NCBI GenBank assembly: GCA_010405405.1
Contig: MU004230.1
Coordinates: 1,385,744 to 1,449,743, forward strand
Length of the DNA: 64,000 nt
Direction: 5' to 3'
DNA from: Microthyrium microscopicum
Taxonomy: Eukaryota > Ascomycota > Dothideomycetes > Microthyriales > Microthyriaceae
Shown: positions 23,748 through 35,753 of the stretch, piece by piece
Layout: every line of letters begins with the position of its first letter
How positions within the stretch are numbered: the first letter of the stretch is position 1
The notes under the pieces: generated by a model
Told to the model about the DNA's origin: nothing
The model's input: the letters and a program-made list of their open reading frames with translations, nothing else
Database searches by the model: none
Made by a program: the position numbers and the translations under genes

Positions 23748-25919
23748 TTAACCACCATTCAATATTTTGGAAAGTGGTACGGATGCGGATCCAACAACAG
23801 CTTGGCCTGCTACAATACTTCCCAGACTAGGTAGCTTTTCCGTTGATATTAGTGGATTCAGATCATATTGGTCGATAGATGCGAGTGGTGTTTTGTCGTG
23901 AGATGAGCTCATACCTAACGTAAAGCTCACTACCGGTCCACTGTCGTTATTTGTATTCGTATGCAGAAGAATAGGATCGATGCGCATAACATTTGACGTC
24001 CCGTCGCGCAGAGCATTGGACGACGATCCGCCAGTATTTGCAGCAGCATTACTCGCTATCTTGTTCAGCTTATTCTGGTCTGCCCAATCAAAGATAGCGC
24101 GGCTTAGGTGCACACCCTCTATACTGGCATCGTCATCCTCGTCATCTAGCGACATGGATGAAAAGTCATCATGATCTGGCCATCCACTGGTCAAAAGTCG
24201 TAGAGTGTTAGTATTTTCAGGCTGAGAGGTTGAAACTGGAGTTTTGGAAGACATTCGGTGATTCGATGGTGCGTTGGATGGCGTCAATATGTTGGACAAA
24301 TCTGTTGGCTCTGAGGTCCTGGATGGTTGAGTAGATGTGGATATGGCCGCAGTTGCGGATATGACTTCTGATACATCCTCTCTGGGCTCTCGTAAAGCAT
24401 CCTGAGGTGATATTTCACCTGCAGCATCTCTCAAAATGTCTTCTGATATGTTATCGGATTCCCCTTGTTTGGCTTTGTGAACGTAGCCTGCCTCTTTGAA
24501 GCGTTGTGGATAACGATTGCGAAATCGATCTCTTAGATCAGTTCTTGTTCGCTGTTGCAAGCCTAGATCTGGATCCATTTGAATCTTCTTCCATTGCGCC
24601 GGGTACTTCAGAAACCCCTTCAAGAGGGCATCGTCTTCTTCAGCTGTGAAATTCTTCCGTTGTCGACGATCCTGTTTTGGAAATGGCTGATGTTCTTTCA
24701 GGACACCCATCTTCTGAAGTTCTACAGTTGTTCTACCACCACGGCCTCGTCTCTTTCCCGTTGTCGTATCCAAATGGCTATCAATTTTGCCCTTTTGAGA
24801 CCCACTTCGACGGTACTCATCTGGAAAGCAAGTTCGAAAACGATCTTTGAGGTCAATGCTGTTCCGTTCTCCTTTGAAGTGGTAATCCTCGCACTCGAGA
24901 ATCTTCTTCCAGTTGCCAATACCGAAGCGTTCGACACCATCAATCAAAAATTGAGTTTCCTCGGGAGTCCACTTGACCCTTTTTGAAGTTGCTCTCTTGT
25001 CTACTTTAGTCTTCGATTTTTCTGTTGTACCAGTATCTGCTACATTTGCATCTTCTTCCGTGATTGGAGCTATGGTGGAAGCAGCGACCGCTTCTGAAGG
25101 ACCCGGCTGAGCATCTGCTGGCGAGATTTGCGCTGTAGTCTCTGACTGGACAAGGATAGTTTGAGCTCGATGGCTGGCTTCTCTTTCGTTCGTGGAAGTC
25201 GATTGGTGTCTCATTTGCCCTTGCAAGTCCGGAATTTTTGGCGCATCCGTATTCATGGAAGGAACTACCCTTGCGTCCACCGGTGGGTCATGCAATGGGG
25301 CTAAGAGTGGAGGAAGTAACTGATGGGTTTGCTGTCGCTTAGAGCTTTTTCTTGCAGTGGGTTTTGGTAATTTCCTGGTAGGTTCATCTAACCTTCTCCG
25401 CTTGGAACCAGGCGTGGGGCTTCTCGCGCTTCGAGCAGGCAAAGAGTGCGAGCCTGTGTCAATATTTTCAACAACCTGCTGAAGTGCCTGAACGTGAAGC
25501 GTGTCGAGTGCTCGAGGGTTGGCTTCTGGCGAAACTGAATTCAGAACTTCAGCTAAAGGAGCGCTATTCTTTACAACCCGATTTGTCACAACAGCACTTT
25601 TGCTGTTGCCTTGCAGAGTTTGCTGTATTGGAGGCAGCACTAGGCTGTCCAGTATGAATTCTCCATTGCTCGCCCAATCGCTCGGGTAGGCGCTGAGCTG
25701 ATCTTGGGGTCGTCGCGACCTTTCAGAACCATTTGCGCCCGTCGTAGCATTTTCCAGCAGCGGGTCTATTGCGACAGTACGTAGCGGATCGAATGTTTGA
25801 GAGCGTATAGGAGCGAGAGTAGCTGTGAACGGCTGGGAAAGCGTGGTGGGATCCAAGGTTCCATTATTCGGAAGAGGGATCTGGGAGTCCCAGATAAGGT
25901 TGCGCAACCGCGGCTCCAT
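23748..25919 (-). CDS. Two-Myb (telobox) DNA-binding protein, Teb1/TAY1-like
   Basis: A single exon gives 723 aa. Two Myb/SANT domains are spaced ~60 residues apart. The first (~313-370) has WTPEETQFLIDGVERFGIGNWKKI and ends in IDLKDRFRTCFP. The second (~420-480) has FTAEEDDALLKGFLKYPAQWKKI and ends in TDLRDRFRNRYP. Both third helices resemble the telobox signature (VDLKDKWR) of TRF-type telomere-repeat binders. Tandem telobox proteins include S. pombe Teb1 and Yarrowia Tay1, which bind duplex telomere-like repeats at telomeres or promoters; assignment to that group is inference. A basic linker (GKRRGRGGRTTVELQK) joins the domains, and long Ser/Thr/Pro-rich disordered stretches flank them. 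The first ~300 residues include a nuclear-type basic run (KRRRLDE). Confidence 0.82.
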   Translation of the reverse strand: MEPRLRNLIWDSQIPLPNNGTLDPTTLSQPFTATLAPIRSQTFDPLRTVAIDPLLENATTGANGSERSRRPQDQLSAYPSDWASNGEFILDSLVLPPIQQTLQGNSKSAVVTNRVVKNSAPLAEVLNSVSPEANPRALDTLHVQALQQVVENIDTGSHSLPARSARSPTPGSKRRRLDEPTRKLPKPTARKSSKRQQTHQLLPPLLAPLHDPPVDARVVPSMNTDAPKIPDLQGQMRHQSTSTNEREASHRAQTILVQSETTAQISPADAQPGPSEAVAASTIAPITEEDANVADTGTTEKSKTKVDKRATSKRVKWTPEETQFLIDGVERFGIGNWKKILECEDYHFKGERNSIDLKDRFRTCFPDEYRRSGSQKGKIDSHLDTTTGKRRGRGGRTTVELQKMGVLKEHQPFPKQDRRQRKNFTAEEDDALLKGFLKYPAQWKKIQMDPDLGLQQRTRTDLRDRFRNRYPQRFKEAGYVHKAKQGESDNISEDILRDAAGEISPQDALREPREDVSEVISATAAISTSTQPSRTSEPTDLSNILTPSNAPSNHRMSSKTPVSTSQPENTNTLRLLTSGWPDHDDFSSMSLDDEDDDASIEGVHLSRAIFDWADQNKLNKIASNAAANTGGSSSNALRDGTSNVMRIDPILLHTNTNNDSGPVVSFTLGMSSSHDKTPLASIDQYDLNPLISTEKLPSLGSIVAGQAVVGSASVPLSKILNGG

Positions 25920-26891
25920 GCCTGGTGCGAGACGAGAGGATAAATCTCATGAGATGAGCGGGAGAAGGGTATAAATAATGGGAGCAAGTGGCAAGTGCAG
26001 AAATCATGGGCCCAAGACTCCAAGAGCATCAACGTCGCTGTGGAGTGCTGTGCCTGTTTTAGGTCTAGGGCACTCGGCGACATCGTTTTCTGGACACCGC
26101 CAGCCATGGAGTACTCACTCCAGAACCGCTGACCACTTCTTTCCAGGTTAAGTCAATTAAACTATTCGGCTCACGCTCCCGACCCAAGTCTTTAGTAACT
26201 GTTCATTGCTGGTTGAAGTGATGCCATGTGTTCGTTGCACCCGGGTACTGCTCCAGTCGCTCCATAAGACACCGGTTCATCCGTAGAGAACTTGTTCCGA
26301 GCTATTGATGTCTTTACTTCATCTATACTCAGCTCGAATGCCACAATACGATACATCCGTTTCACCAGTTATAATGAGCGACATGGGCCTTGGGATGGTA
26401 CAAGTCAAGCGATACTAGGTCGTGGCGTCTCACCAAGGCATGTTCGATCTCGCAATCATGAATCGTGGTATATTGAATTTTAAGAGTCCATTATCCTTCT
26501 GACGGAATCAGCATACTTGGCAAACGATTTTAAATTGTTCAATGATGAGAAATTCCCTACTTCGGATCTTGACCTCTCGTGCTCCAAGTTTCTGGGATAC
26601 ATCACGAGCGAGATTTGAAAGACTTTTAACTTGGAATTTTCATGGGCTTCATGTTAAGACATACCATACTCAGGTAAATGGCATTTCGAATAAATCTCGA
26701 CCTCAACCATACTGTAATGATTGAGACTATAGCCAGTGAGGTTTCACCAGTTGTATACCTTAGGTAGTAATTTCCATTGCGTAATGAAAGCGAATTGCTT
26801 TCTATAAAGTAGTATTAAATACACCAGAATAGACTAACGGGATATACAATAATCGTAAACGATGGTGTATCTTACAAAACGCACTTTACTC
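25920..26891. other. Intergenic region, 0.97 kb
   Basis: Promoter side of the Myb gene and 3' flank of the Zn2Cys6 gene, AT-rich towards 26900. No gene is seen. Confidence 0.5.
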
Positions 26892-28636
26892 TCAATATTG
26901 AACTGAGTGTTCAATAACCTCATTGATATCATTGGCCGTTTTCCGGTTCGTTACAAATCGGAGTTTGATTTTCTTGGGACCAATATGCTTTGTTTCCCAT
27001 AACAGAATCGTTACCGGTGCTGACTGGTCTTTTATATCCAGTGATAATCTGTTGTATTGGCCGCGTTCAATCTCCATATGAGTCCTTGCAATTGCGGCAG
27101 CACATGGGCTGTCCAAGAGTCCTTCTTTTCGATTATGCCTCTGTAGCATGACAATTGCCTTCTCTCGCAGCGTATTGTTTCTGGAGTTCATAGCTACATT
27201 GAAGAGCGGTTGTACAAGGCCAAGTCCAACGCTGAATATTGGCCTAGAGCTCGCGTGTGATGAAAGCGAAGTCGTTGTTAACTTTTTCTCCTGGGATCTC
27301 TCCATGATCTGCATGGCTTTTTCAGCAAGGACCAAGACCTGTGCGAAGCTCAACTCCATTTCTGTGAAGATGTTGTAATCGGTGTCGCGAGAAACATTTT
27401 GAGCATTGTTGTCGAACCGGGCTGCGCACATGCGAAGAGCTATGTGGTTTGTCAACATGTACATCTCTGCGGTATAAAGCGAAGCTTGCGATATTGATTT
27501 GAGCTTGCTACTTGAAGATTTGAATTTGGTGAGGATTCCCTGGACCCGTGTATGACATTGGGAAAGGTTTCGGTATTGTTCCAGAAGAGAGTTTTTATCC
27601 TCGTGGTTCGATGGGTAGACCAGACTTGAGATAAGGACGAACACCTTGTTAGTCAAGTCGTCTACTACAGCACGAACGTTCTCTATGTTTTGTAGCTCTA
27701 GAGGAAGAGGAATTCGTAGTCGTTGTGTTGGGCGTCCAAAATCCCAGCCTGCCCTCGTTTCTGCATCCATAATAAGACGAGCTTGAACATCCCATGTCGT
27801 AAAGACCGTTCGTAGCACATTCCAATCGATGCATAACTCTTGACATCTTTGCTCGTTGATATGAGAATTGTTTGCCTTTTGGAACCTTGCTGCTGTATCC
27901 TCAAGTAATGTCATTCCACTTCGCAGGTGGCTTATGGCCTGAATTTTGTCACCCTGAAGGCTGTCAAAGGCCATGAAGAGAATGCATGATACTAAAGCAA
28001 CTTCTTGTCGGCGGAGATAGTCTGTGTTCTCAGGCATTGCCATCAGGGATTTGATGGCCGCATTGCATTGTTTTAATGCGAATGTATATTCTTCATCTAG
28101 CGCCTCGTCTTCAGAACTGGGCGAACTGCTTCCTTTTACTTCGTCCCTCAAGAATTTGGCATGCATAGCCCCGATAGCTGAAGCTGCATGACGAATCGCA
28201 GGATGCCTCTGAGCCGCTTGTAATACAGATGGCCAAAAGTCAAGATTGAACACGCCATGAAGGTCGATGAATGTGACGGTTTGGAAGAAATGGAACGACC
28301 GTTGCTCTTCGATAGTTCCAATAACAAGATTTGGTCCTCGTTCAGGGGTCGGAAGACTCTCAATTTGTCGCGTTGAGCATCTTTTATGCCTCGGTGAGGT
28401 TGTACTGCCGGATACTGATTCTTCAGCCTGGCAATTTGAATATGAGCAACTCCATCCGCTTCTCACACATTTGTTACACTCTGGTTTAGTCTCGTCACAC
28501 TTGATTCTTCGAATCCTTGGAATTGTTAGCGCTGTTGTACCAAAGCAAGAAGAAGAAAGCCATACCGACAAACTGAACAGCCGGTTTTGACCTTCTTAGA
28601 GAAGCGGCGCCGCCGCTTGATGTTGTTAGATTCCAT
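26892..28636 (-). CDS. Zn2Cys6 fungal transcription factor
   Basis: Two exons (28636-28566, 28515-26892; 50-nt intron with GCTAAC branch site) give 564 aa. The start MESNNIKRRRRFSKKVKTG is basic. The splice completes a canonical binuclear cluster, CSVCR-IRRIKCDETKPECNKCVRSGWSC, with spacing C-x2-C-x6-C-x6-C-x2-C-x6-C. The rest resembles the regulatory region of this class (FHFFQTVTFIDLHGVFNLDFW, HPAIRHAASAIGAMHAKF, ISHLRSGMTLLED). These factors bind CGG-type half sites and usually regulate metabolism or secondary metabolites. No target is apparent, since neighbouring genes are unrelated. Reading exon 2 alone through the intron would replace the first half of the zinc cluster with meaningless sequence. 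Confidence 0.9.
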
Positions 28637-29568
28637 ACCAGCCCAAGAGCCAACAGGGGTGACAATAGACGAAGAGTCAGGTCGCAGCTCTTTGATGATT
28701 CATCAGGCCTGTCACTACCATAATCGCAAAATGTTCAATATTAGTTCGCCTTTCTGCAAGTCTGTCCTTTGAGCCGCATCATGCTCCGTAGTCTTTGCCC
28801 GGGACACTGGATTATATGGCGCTTCGTCAGGCAAGTAGTGCCGAGGCGAGTAATTTGCTGGGCATGAAAAGCAAAAACGCCACAAGCGAAGTTGGAGTTT
28901 TAGCAGCATGGATCTAGACCTTAAAAACGATGGCTTGTCCATAAGTGCAGCTCAAAACGCATTCAACGGAATCTTCCGATGACATTTAAACGAACAGTCC
29001 AATAAGGAGACTACATTGACTTTCAGCCTTGCGATTAGCGCAATAGAAGAGCAGCATAAGGTACATTTAGCAAGATCGATTGGAGTGGAATGTTCGTTAA
29101 CATTCAGGAAATGGTTATGATATATCACCAATGGCAGTGGGTGCCCTCGATATTGTCTCAACCCATACATATATGAGCACAGTAATACCGTTGGGGATAA
29201 GTGTCCACATTGACCCAAAATCTCTTCTTGGACTTGAATATATCGATTGAAACATTAGTATTAATAATTCGTACAATGTCGTACCACGGCACGCTTGCCC
29301 AGTTACCAGACATCTCTAAAAACCAAGCTAATCAAGAGGTCTCTTTTCCTGATCATGTCTAGCAAGCCTCAACCTGTGAAAGTGTCAAGAAGAAATGATC
29401 CCCAGCAAGTTAGTGTACAGATTTAGCTGGGAGAGAAAAACACCTTTCTGAGCTGCGAGGTGATGACCTTTTCGATGTTTCAAGAAGTACAGACAAAAAA
29501 CATTACATTGATGAGCTAACAAGCGGCTATGTACAAAGTTCTTAGCATACATACAAGGATACAATCGC
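28637..29568. other. Intergenic region, 0.93 kb
   Basis: Promoter of the Zn2Cys6 gene and 3' flank of VPS8. No gene was identified. Confidence 0.5.
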
Positions 29569-32500
29569 TCAAATCTCAGAATGATGCGCAGCCGGACAGC
29601 GAAGATCGTGTCGCGCCTGCCCAGCCGCGGGTTGACTTGCCTCCAGCGTCAATTCCAAGCAGTCGCGATGCCAAACATGCCTACACGCAAACACCACCAA
29701 CGGCCGTGGCTTATCTGGCTTTTCTGGCACCTGCTCACCCTCTCCATCCTCCTCCTCCGTGTCAGGTGAGAGGGGATTCACATCTGCCTCTTCCAGCTGC
29801 GGCGTCGTCGCCTCCTTGCCCTTTCCACGCCCACTGGCTTCTGAAACCGTGGAAAGCGTCCGCTGCAGCTGACGCGCTTGATCTCGTCGGCCGACGTTGG
29901 CCTGCCACTGGTCCCAGACAGCACCACCAACGCCAGGGCCCCAGACGCGCTTATTGCAGAATTCGCAGGTGTTACCGCGCGGACGCCAGCCTTTTTGGCG
30001 GCGCAGCCAGGCGTCGTCGACGTGGGTGAAGACATCTTTGTCGAGGAACTGATTGGCAAGATTGAGGATGCGCTCTTCGTATGCATAGGCCTGGAAGATC
30101 TCACCTAGGACGGCGCGAAGGTCGGAGAGAGAGGGAGACGATGTTGCTGCGCGGGTGAGAAATGCGCGTAGAATGACGAGGAATGATGGGTGTGGTTGCT
30201 TGGATGGTGCAACAACGTCTTCTGATGGCAGTGTAGGGCGGGCTGTTGACGTGAGTAGAGCAGTGAAGCACTCTTGCACGGCTGCTCGTATGCTTGAAGT
30301 AATACTGGAACGAGTCGCTTCGAATTCGTCAGGAGTAACAAGATCGGCTGATAATGCTGATATGTCTTTTGATAGATTGACAATCGTGTCCACCAAATCT
30401 AGCCATAATAGCTCATCGAGGTCAAGATCTGACTCTCGAACAACTTTCTTGAGCGTTTTGGGAGTGCTCTTGCCTTTCGTTTCTCTTTCTTTCTGGGCAG
30501 CTTTTGTTTGACCCTGACATAACCAGATGCCAACTTTCGAGTATTTTTGTACGTCTGAGAGAAGGTCCTCAACACCCTCAGTAATATTACTAACATCGGG
30601 GCTTTGGGATACGGCATTCATGAGTCCGGCTAAAGCAGAACCTAGAGTCTGGATGTGCTTCTTCAGCCTGTCCATTGCATCTTTGACAAGCCCATCTCGA
30701 GTAAGTAGGACGACGGCTGCATCGATGGCGCCGGAACTCTCAATTGCTGGCAGAACTTCAGAAAGTCGCAAGTCGCTGGTTTTTAGAACGTCAATGTAGC
30801 TTGCTACCCTGGATGGTTCGTAGGTACACATCAAGCGGACGTATTCCTCTCCAAATTGCTTGTGTAGCTTTTCTTCCCAAGGAGAATCGCTGAGATCTGA
30901 CTTCTCTAATAGATTTTTCAGGAACATGAATCGTGCGTAGGAGTCCTCGTCCAAAGCCTCCAGGATTGGTTCTAACAAGTCAGGACAGCATGCTAGTACG
31001 GTTTGAGCCGCTCTTTCGTTGTTTATGCTGACCAGATCCTGAGCATTCTTCAGTATTACAGCTTGAACCTCTCGAATCTGTTTGGGGTTCAAATCAGATC
31101 CTGATCGCAAACAGTCTCCAATGCAGTCGAACACCGCTTCGCGGTCACCCAGGTCTTCAAAACACGTCTGGAGTAGCTGAGCGTAAAGTTTGGCGCCTCG
31201 ATATATAGTTTTTAACACCCGGAAGAATCCGGCTTCTCGAAACATTGGTGTTGATCGAGCAATATCTGATGGATGGTAATATGACAGCAAGTATTCCACA
31301 CTGAGCTGACAGTCATCGGCTAGCTCGTCAGATGGATAGTCACACAACCGTTGTAGAACCTTTTCCAGAATATTGCCCGGTAGAACGATAAACTGGGGAA
31401 ATTTTGGAAGATTTCGAGCAATGAACATGTCCAGATATATGGATTCGTCAGATTCAAAGTTTTCGTCTCCCATCACGTCCAGAAGAATGCTAAGGATGCT
31501 TTGACGGGTAAGTAAACGGCGAACATCTCGGGCACCGTTGGTAGTTGGCCCAACATCGCCATTTTCATCTCTATTCGCGCCGTTCAAAAAGTGATCCTCA
31601 AAAGCTTCATTCAAAACACTGAGGAAGCTGGCAGCATTGAATTGAAGAATCAAAGTGAGGTATGGATAATCCGGTTCCTCTTCCAGCTGATCAGTCGTGT
31701 GAAAGATTGTTTTGCTCCCTGGTGGCCAGGCTGTCGACTTTCCAGAGAATATGTAGCCATAGACATCGGCTTTGGCACGGAAAGCATCGGCTTCGTCCAT
31801 CTCATTGCCACTGGGATACGACTTGCCAGTAAAAGTGTGAGCTAGATATGGAAACAACTTGCCAGCAGACGCAAATGTATTATCCGAAGGCTCTGCTTCG
31901 GATGCAAGAATGGTCTTCACTAAGCCAAGCAACTCAATCAAAGGGGTTACATATTCCCCTATTGACTGATTCCAAACATATATTAGAGCGTCGTACAATT
32001 GGTATCGTTTACAAATCGTTGCGGTCTGATCGATATCCATGAGTCGAACATCGAGGTGACAAATCACATTTTCAAGCTGTTGGGCTCTCTCGTCCGTGTT
32101 GTATTGAGCAACAAATGACTTGAAAACTTCCGTGGGAACGGCCGTGACCTGTTGTGACAGAATATAAGGCTCTAGAGTATTAAAGAAGATAGATTCGAGG
32201 CCCGCTTCTTGGAATGGATCGTACACGTCCTCAAACAAGAAATCCATATCTTGAATGGCCAGGCAGGAAGAGATTGTAGCAGAAGCTAGATCTTGTATCA
32301 ATTCATCTCGAGTCTGAGGACTGTGTTCCCCGTTGGTAGTCCCATTCGTTGTTTGAAAAACATATTTTAGAGAGGCAGTCATTATTTCAATGATCTTTTC
32401 CTGAACCATGGCATGTCTTGCATCATCATCTTCCGGAAGTCCCACGGTAATCCTATCAGTGGCTCCAGAGTAGTAAGCTTCAGCAAGACGTATCGCCTCA

Positions 32501-34371
32501 ATGTACTCGCCCCCTTCAAGTAACGCTACTAGACGATCTGCCCAGTTTGAGAGCGTGCCAATGGATATGTCGTTGAATCCGAGCAGAAACAAACGTCCTT
32601 TGTATGCGCGGAAGCTCATGAAAAATGCATCCGCTACAACGCCGTGCATGGATTCGTCCCCCTCGTCTAAGCTCTCGACTGCTGTCTTGAGCTGCGATGA
32701 GAAAATGTCCTGATGGAAAATGTGCTTTTGTATGAGATCAAAGGAATCCGTCACTTGAAGAGACTTGTCCTCGAGTATTATGAGCCGTTGACTAATGGTA
32801 AGTATACCCAGCACAGAACGGCTGAGCCATTGGACTGCAACTATAGCTTCTTCACTGCGCCATCTACTCCGGGGGCGAAAGTGTAATACAGGGGGTCGCT
32901 CCTTTTCCTCGATTTTCTGTGCTTCAACATCCAAAATTGTAAGGACATTTGACCAGCAATACACTAGTTTGGTTTTGGAGACTTCTTCACCAGTATCAGG
33001 ATCCGGCCTCCTCAACTTGACCGCTGGAAACCATGCAAGACATCCGCTCAAAGTGCTATGAGGGGCAATTTCCTTGGGACGAGGTGCCTTGAATTGGGTC
33101 TCTGCAATTGGAGTTGTCGATACCACTACTAGCAGATAGGGTGTCAACATAGCAGTGAGGCCAAGTCCATCTGTAAGGTGCTCGATATTTCCCAGAGGAA
33201 GAGGGGAGAACGCAAGTACAGAACTAGCTCTCTTGGGCTTTTCTTTGGACTTTGTCGGTGGTGGATATCGGCCAAGGACCCGAGCGGTCTTGACTGCTCG
33301 TGCTACTGATCCAAGACCTCGAGTAGCCAAATGTGAAAATGCCATGCCGTGGTTGTCAGCGGATACAAGGGCTGTATGTCGCGTTCCGAGGAATCCAACA
33401 TGAACAACAGCCGACCCAGTGACATGTCCATCCGACCTTCGATCTTCGACCTGTTCTGCCGGAAGTGGGAAAACGTGGAGAAAAGGCTTCGCTGGTCGTG
33501 CTATTTCCCAAGTAAAAATATGTCCAGTGATATGGCCCACTGCAATGGTTGTATGATCCGCCGAGATAGCTAAAGCTGTAACTGCTCCACATTCTACTGC
33601 TTTTGTACCAAGTCCTATTGTTGCAGTGAGATTCTGGTGATAGTCAAAGACTAGTGCCAGGCCTTTCGATGTTCCAATGATTATAGAGGCTCCGATGGCG
33701 ACGCCCGTAGGTCTCCCATAGTTTCGCTTGCCCATTTCAGAGAACACGGAGCCAGTTATTTTCTTGAGTTTGCTCCATCTCACAACCTCCCAAGGGGGCT
33801 GTGGTGTATCGGCTTCCTGATTCGGGATTATAGTGCTTGCCATTGATGATTGTCGCGAATGGCCAGGGCGATATCCAGAAGAGGGAGACGACACTCTAGG
33901 GAGAGTCAAAAACATGCCCGAGAACCTGCGATCGAACGGTTGGAGGGAACCTCGACGAGTATTTCGCAATGTTGAGTTCTGAGACGATATCCGCGCACTT
34001 CCTGGTGAAGAGGCCAACGACCCCTAGAGCATTTAGCTAATGAAGGCTTATACAGAGAAAGCCAAACTCACCTGTACGGATATGTCTGGCTCTATAACCC
34101 TTTCAGGTGTTCTTATTGTCGAGCCATCATCATCTATTTCCACCTGAGGAGGCGTCTGATATCCTGGTGTTGGCAAGTCTATGCCAGACTCTGCCATTTC
34201 CAGCTCTTCGTCATCGTCCACATCGTCCACGTCCTCTCTAGTCCTCGTGAAGCTTTCGACATCGCTAACTTCGTCAACACCTGGTGAGGTTGCCAGCTGG
34301 GGCGATAAAAAGTCTTGATCGAGGGAACGCTCTTCCGACGCGCGGTGCGGCTCCTCCGTCTTGGAGGTCAT
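29569..34371 (-). CDS. VPS8: Vps8, CORVET endosomal tethering subunit
   Basis: Two exons (34371-34072, 34023-29569; 48-nt intron) give 1584 aa. Vps8 is the CORVET-specific subunit that binds the Rab5-type GTPase Vps21 on early endosomes. The first 180 residues are acidic and Ser-rich. An N-terminal beta-propeller follows (GVAIGASIIIGTSKGLALVFDYHQ, VTALAISADHTTIAVGHITGHIFTWE, SADNHGMAFSH), then a long alpha-solenoid. A C-terminal RING-like module (~1450-1580) has CEFCNKRVWGPG, VVFACRHVWHRDCL and a last half-site LRCPAAHH. That final C-x3-H differs from the usual C-x2-C. The start is fixed by the short acidic first exon ending in frame at ISVQ. The gene diverges from the GPALPP gene across 299 bp. 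Confidence 0.93.
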
Positions 34372-34670
34372 CTGTGGGCTGTTCGAGCGAGCATAGCTCC
34401 CATATGCGGTCGCGCACTGAATTAGAGCTTGTGCAATGAGTGAGGGAGCATCAGTAGTGCAGGAAGTGGCTCGAAATATCTCAAAAAGGGAGTAATATTG
34501 CTGTTACTTTTGGCGTTTAGAGCTTCCAAGATCAGATGCCTTTCGCAAGTCAAGAAGCTTGGGGCAAGAAGCTTGGGGCAGGTTAAAATGCATCTTGATA
34601 TATTCAACTTCAACACCACAGGCATCTCCATTCTTCCCTCTCATAACAAAATACCAAAGCAACCCACAAA

Positions 34671-35582
34671 ATGTCTTCCATAGGTCCATCCCTCCCACCA
34701 CATCTCCTCGCCAAACGCAAACGACAAGACGATTCTCCCTCGACCTCAGATACTCAACGCAAGCCCGCAGCACCACCCTCACCCACCACCGACAAACGCC
34801 GCCGCACAGCAGGACCATCTCTCCCAAACCTACCATCACCATCCTCCAGAACCTCAGCACCACCATCCTCTCCCAGGAAGCCAACCCGCACCATCGGTCC
34901 AGCCCCACCACCCGCTGCCCTCTCCGACCGACCATCCTCCCCGCCAAGCGACTCCGATTCAGACTCAGACTTTGGTCCCTCTCTGCCCTCCGCCACCCAA
35001 GCACAATCCGCCACACATACCACACCACCACCAGCAACCTCCGCAACCCATTCACAGGATGCCAGCAAACCGCAGCGCGAAGGCTGGATGACCGACCTCC
35101 CACCCGACAGTCTCCGCTCCCTCGACCCCGCGCGCCAACGAGCCCGCGGTTTCAACACCGGGCGCGCAGCCGCCGCCACACCAAGTGGTGGAGTCGGCGC
35201 AGCGTGGACAGAGACACCGGAGGAGAAGCGTACGCGGTTGGCCAATGCCGTGCTCGGAATAGGATCAGCGGGACCAGCAGGCCCAGTAGCAGGGCCGAAG
35301 GCTGGCGCGAAGGATAGCGCAGAGAAGGTACGGGAGCAAGAGGCGACGCGGCGGCGAATACGGGAGCATGATGCAAAGGTGCGAGGTGGAGAGAGTTTGA
35401 TGGCGCAAGTGGCTGCAGCGAAAGGGGATAAAGGGGAGAAGGAGGATGATCCGAGTAAGCGGGGATTCGATTGGGAGAAGGATATGAATACGGTGGGCAA
35501 GTATACTGGGCAGGCGAAGAAGGAGATGCTGAATAAGGCGGCGGATTTTGGGGGACGATTTTCGGGAGGTGGGTTTTTGTAG
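34671..35582 (+). CDS. GPALPP-motif / DUF3752 protein
   Basis: A single exon gives 303 aa. The N-terminal half is disordered, Pro/Ser-rich and carries repeated GPxLPP-like motifs (IGPSLPPHL, AGPSLPNL, IGPAPPPA, FGPSLPSA). The C-terminal DUF3752 region starts near REGWMTDLPPDSLRSL and runs through WTETPEEKRTRLAN to the closing block RGFDWEKDMNTVGKYTGQAKKEMLNKAADFGGRF. Human GPALPP1 is the namesake; its molecular role is poorly known, and nuclear function is suspected from the basic N-terminus (LLAKRKRQDD, DKRRRTAG). Composition is very GC-rich, producing long open frames on the opposite strand that are not genes. It diverges from VPS8 and converges on AMS1 with a 171-bp gap. Confidence 0.88.
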   Translation: MSSIGPSLPPHLLAKRKRQDDSPSTSDTQRKPAAPPSPTTDKRRRTAGPSLPNLPSPSSRTSAPPSSPRKPTRTIGPAPPPAALSDRPSSPPSDSDSDSDFGPSLPSATQAQSATHTTPPPATSATHSQDASKPQREGWMTDLPPDSLRSLDPARQRARGFNTGRAAAATPSGGVGAAWTETPEEKRTRLANAVLGIGSAGPAGPVAGPKAGAKDSAEKVREQEATRRRIREHDAKVRGGESLMAQVAAAKGDKGEKEDDPSKRGFDWEKDMNTVGKYTGQAKKEMLNKAADFGGRFSGGGFL

Positions 35583-35753
35583 AAGAGGACCTCGGGAGAA
35601 TAGACAGTGTGACAAGCAATTGAATCGATAGTTTTGAGATACCCAAAGGAAAAATCCAGACTTATTCACCATTTATATACTGCTACATATCACAAGAGTT
35701 TCATGTCCTTCGGCATGCTTTACATTCATATCGTTCCAATTTTGTTTCGATGC

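Noticed and set aside
34754-35500. 248-codon minus-strand frame, and other long frames opposite the GPALPP gene
   Set aside because: They are shadows caused by high GC and biased codons in the plus-strand GPALPP gene, with no domain of their own.
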